DNA from: an uncultured Bacilli bacterium
GTDB taxonomy: Bacteria > Bacillota_I > Bacilli_A > RFN20 > CAG-826
NCBI GenBank assembly: GCA_934133115.1
Contig: CAKPAV010000050.1
Coordinates: forward strand, 1-9,228
Direction: 5' to 3'
Length of the DNA: 9,228 nucleotides
Positions 8,301-9,228 of this stretch are shown in pieces. The position numbers and the translations under genes were made by a program. The stretch's first letter is position 1. Every line of letters starts with the position of its first letter. The notes under the pieces were generated by a model, which saw only the letters and a program-made list of their open reading frames with translations, searched no databases and was not told where the DNA came from.

Positions 8301-8495
8301 TACATATTAAGGCCGAAAAAAACAAAACTTGTAACTAATAATTTAGAAATAACCGATCAAATGATTGATATAAAAAACGAATTAGAACAAATAAAAGCAC
8401 AAATTAATAGCCTTAATTTAAGAAAAAAAGAGCTAGAAAAATTGTGTAAAAATAAATCAATAGGAGGAAAAACCAATAATGAAAAAGATTTATGA
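5388..8495 (+). CDS. Membrane-anchored GH3 glycosidase with swapped domain order
   Basis: A 1035-residue glycoside hydrolase family 3 protein, probably a beta-glucosidase-like enzyme acting outside the cell. Order seen: basic N-terminus and hydrophobic segment (about 13-35); GH3 C-type alpha/beta domain (EGMVLLKNENKTLPL, GGGSGAAP; GGE with Glu198 as candidate acid/base); Fn3-like domain (VTVKNIGEVAGKEVVQCYI); then the catalytic barrel, with DGPEGF from Asp685, FEYYSEDAY, Lys788-His789 and candidate nucleophile Asp864 in GTVITDFS. A second membrane segment (about 952-973) ends in RPKK, followed by about 60 charged, coiled-coil-like residues. Canonical GH3 enzymes have the barrel first; the reversed order is known in a few gut and rumen Firmicute enzymes, from memory in Ruminococcus albus and Butyrivibrio. 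Positive charges suggest both ends are cytoplasmic and the enzyme body outside. AAAGGAG lies 10 bases before the ATG. The TGA stop overlaps the next gene; an in-frame TAA follows three codons later. Sugar specificity is unknown. Confidence 0.93.
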   Translation: MKIKINKPKPAHYVLFSFMGIVLIALTVGNVLCAQWSNQITNLLCGDGTSFNGEHVQNALTKGKELVENINNEGMVLLKNENKTLPLSSSETNVNLFGWASTDNGFLLTGGGSGAAPINDETRVPLKKGLEETGFKINEDLFNKYTEYCPKRICENNGTGGICQIVEPDRSFYTDELINNAKNFSSIAIITIMRYGGEQFDIHMDQPKYKLPTDSSRTYLQISTEEEDMIDIVTKNFSKVIVLLNTSNPIETKFLQNDKIDACLFVGYPGQVGTKSIGNILSGKINPSGHVSSTYALDHKLDPTFLNSANLTSAKQLTFAEDIYYGYFWYETANEEGYFDNIDNEYGKGYDGVVSYPFGYGLSYTSFSWHVDSVTSFVDGTNDNDLNLLNEKEKTITNRKAKIKVKVTVKNIGEVAGKEVVQCYITTPYYKGEIEKPYVKLMDYAKTQLLKPNEEQQVTLSFSIYDFASYDCYDKNNNGARTYELDKGEYQIKLMNDSHHLNSCDKAVTTFNLENTMIYKRDPVTNQLVKNRFTGTSSYGNAPIDGKSIGEVTYLSRADFSGTFPKETINLPLNKVVPLRDYLYPGYNDVEMPTQGQSGDLRLWLKEDNSNPSKSDLGMYSKTKLVPNEELIKTLANPSNFNNSEIWDPLLNQLTKEELCDLVEKSGFRTRAIESIGKKELLDYDGPEGFQYHFGSIAGGAMWTAYMGEQTLACTFNKELAFSMGRSVASEGNATGINGWYAPGVNLQRTPYTGRYFEYYSEDAYLSGSMASYVINGAKTNFMYCYLKHFTAYQSSMTDIDCFLTEQALREVYNRPFEIAVKNGANAIMSSFNSLGGIWTGANRALLTDILRSEWGFKGTVITDFSNGVGWMKAYQGVLAGNDIWLNPAEVNQTPLDKNSAAQMYAARLAAKNVIFTICDTYNAYLNYDATNDPFTAIIGQSTRKYVFPWWKPLLVGLDILIVASMGFTVYYILRPKKTKLVTNNLEITDQMIDIKNELEQIKAQINSLNLRKKELEKLCKNKSIGGKTNNEKDL

Positions 8496-8619
8496 AAAGC
8501 CTAATTTAAGTTTACTTGAAATTGTATTAGATGATGTGATTTTGTCTTCATCGGACTTACCACAAATTACTTATGACGAAGATGCTCAAAATGATACCAG
8601 TAATGGTTTTGATTGGTAA
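8479..8619 (+). CDS. Small acidic peptide of unknown function, 46 residues
   Basis: The reading frame starts at ATG 8479, inside the last codons of the GH3 gene (17-base overlap, different frame), and ends at TAA 8617-8619. AGGAGG at 8462-8467 lies 11 bases upstream, a strong site with a slightly long spacer. The peptide opens MKKIYEKPNLSLLEI, continues VLDDVILSSSDLP, and ends in an acidic, Asn-rich tail closing in GFDW. It has no cysteine, no signal peptide and no membrane segment. The pattern MKK-x-Y-x-KP-x-L...DVI-x-[ST]S resembles short, uncharacterised proteins that I recall from many gut Firmicutes, sometimes beside surface-protein genes; this is recollection, not a search. The conserved-looking front and variable, low-complexity tail recall a leader/core peptide layout, but no modifying enzyme is in the window. 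Its place between two exported-protein genes suggests co-expression with them. The function is unknown. Confidence 0.75.
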   Translation: MKKIYEKPNLSLLEIVLDDVILSSSDLPQITYDEDAQNDTSNGFDW

Positions 8620-8630
8620 GAGGTGAAATT

Positions 8631-9228
8631 ATGAAAACTAAGAAAATAGCCTATTTTGCATTAAGTACTATTACTTTATGTGTTGCGATTATTGGACTAA
8701 CATACACTAATAATACTAATGATGATCTAGCCATTAAAATTAATCCTACAAATTATGCCCATAAGAGCATTGATTTTAATGAAGGCATAGGTCAATATGT
8801 TTCTAATTCTAAAGTTAAAGTAGATGAAACAAAAAATAGTATTCGCTTTATTTCCGCTGTTAAAGTTGATATGAATGATAATAATGAATTATCATTACCT
8901 GGAACATTTGGATTTCATATCGAATATGAAAAAACTATTGATGGCGGAACTACAAAAGTAGATAAAATGTTCGATGTTGACGCTTTATATTATTCTTATT
9001 CTGAAACAGATACAAATGGAAATAAAATTATATATGGCACCGAATTATCAAGTTACTATAATAGTCATGTAGGTGCTGAATTTAAAGCAATTTCAGAATA
9101 TATTAATGATAGTTCTACTTCTTATAATTTATTTATGACTGTAGAGATACGTAATATTCCTACTTCTGATTTTGATAAACCAATCAAAGTACAACCATAT
9201 TGCTTATTAAAAGATGGGACATATGATC
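8631..9228 (+). CDS. Exported or membrane-anchored protein of unknown function, 5' part
   Basis: The frame is open from ATG 8631 to the window edge (199 codons visible, no stop). GAGGTGA (8620-8626) lies 4 bases upstream, and the start is 11 bases after the small-peptide stop, so the two are probably co-translated in one operon. The N-terminus (KTKK, then a hydrophobic stretch at about 6-25 ending GLTYT) is a signal anchor or signal peptide; Cys17 is not in a lipobox. The rest is hydrophilic and looks beta-rich. Short motifs NSIRFISAVKV, GTFGFHIEYEK, LFMTVEIRNIP and VQPYCLLKDGTYD recall a domain, IRF-[IV]-[SA]-A ... GF ... PY...DGT, that I remember from large gut Firmicute surface proteins but cannot name. 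Function, full length and any C-terminal anchor cannot be seen here. Position suggests a role at the cell surface with the lipoprotein and GH3 enzyme. Confidence 0.8.
   Translation, partial: MKTKKIAYFALSTITLCVAIIGLTYTNNTNDDLAIKINPTNYAHKSIDFNEGIGQYVSNSKVKVDETKNSIRFISAVKVDMNDNNELSLPGTFGFHIEYEKTIDGGTTKVDKMFDVDALYYSYSETDTNGNKIIYGTELSSYYNSHVGAEFKAISEYINDSSTSYNLFMTVEIRNIPTSDFDKPIKVQPYCLLKDGTYD

Noticed and set aside
8493..8504. TGA read as tryptophan (mycoplasma code), extending the GH3 protein three codons to the TAA at 8502-8504
   Set aside because: All tryptophans in the genes read are TGG and no gene has an internal TGA, which argues for TGA as a stop.
8479..8619. The small peptide as an AgrD-type cyclic peptide precursor
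   Set aside because: It lacks a cysteine or a clear thiolactone/lactone core followed by the usual charged tail, lacks the amphipathic leader, and no AgrB-like gene is nearby.

Overview
The window is AT-rich DNA (roughly 30% G+C by eye) with strong AGGAGG-type ribosome binding sites, a Gram-positive type lipoprotein signal, and TGG as the tryptophan codon in every gene read. No gene has an in-frame TGA, so the standard bacterial code fits better than the mycoplasma code. The gene content (an AgrC/AgrA-like GHKL/LytTR pair, a domain-swapped GH3 enzyme, and surface proteins with an HxH...C...CxC module) suggests a low-GC Firmicute (Bacillota), plausibly an uncultured gut member of the Bacilli. 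This placement is inference from style and family memory, not from a marker gene.

Left edge (1-760): the 3' part of a type Ic aspartate-aminotransferase-like gene, closed by an intrinsic terminator that overlaps its stop codon. Next comes a 534-base gap (745-1278). It holds a near-perfect 39-base palindrome centred on GAATTC and flanked on both strands by Shine-Dalgarno-like sequences facing inward. It also holds a second inverted repeat and, at its end, a near-consensus sigma-A promoter.

Middle (1279-3338): a two-gene operon encoding a LytTR response regulator and a polytopic GHKL sensor kinase, 2 bases apart. All the usual phosphotransfer residues are present. No AgrB or AgrD signal-maker is adjacent.

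Right half (3443 to the window end): a tight operon-like run of four genes with gaps of 4 bases, a 17-base overlap and 11 bases. They encode a lipoprotein with two related carbohydrate-binding-like beta modules around a His/Cys-rich module, a 1035-residue GH3 glycosidase with its domains in swapped order and a membrane segment at each end, a 46-residue acidic peptide of unknown function, and the start of a membrane-anchored or exported protein that runs off the window. No convincing terminator separates the kinase from this run, so the two-component system may be co-transcribed with it or control it.

Taken together, the right half looks like a cell-surface glycan-handling locus: a glycan-binding lipoprotein beside a membrane-tethered beta-glycosidase, with a sensor system upstream. 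The least explained parts are the small peptide gene, the partial protein after it, and the palindromic intergenic element. No tRNA, rRNA, CRISPR array or intact mobile element was seen.
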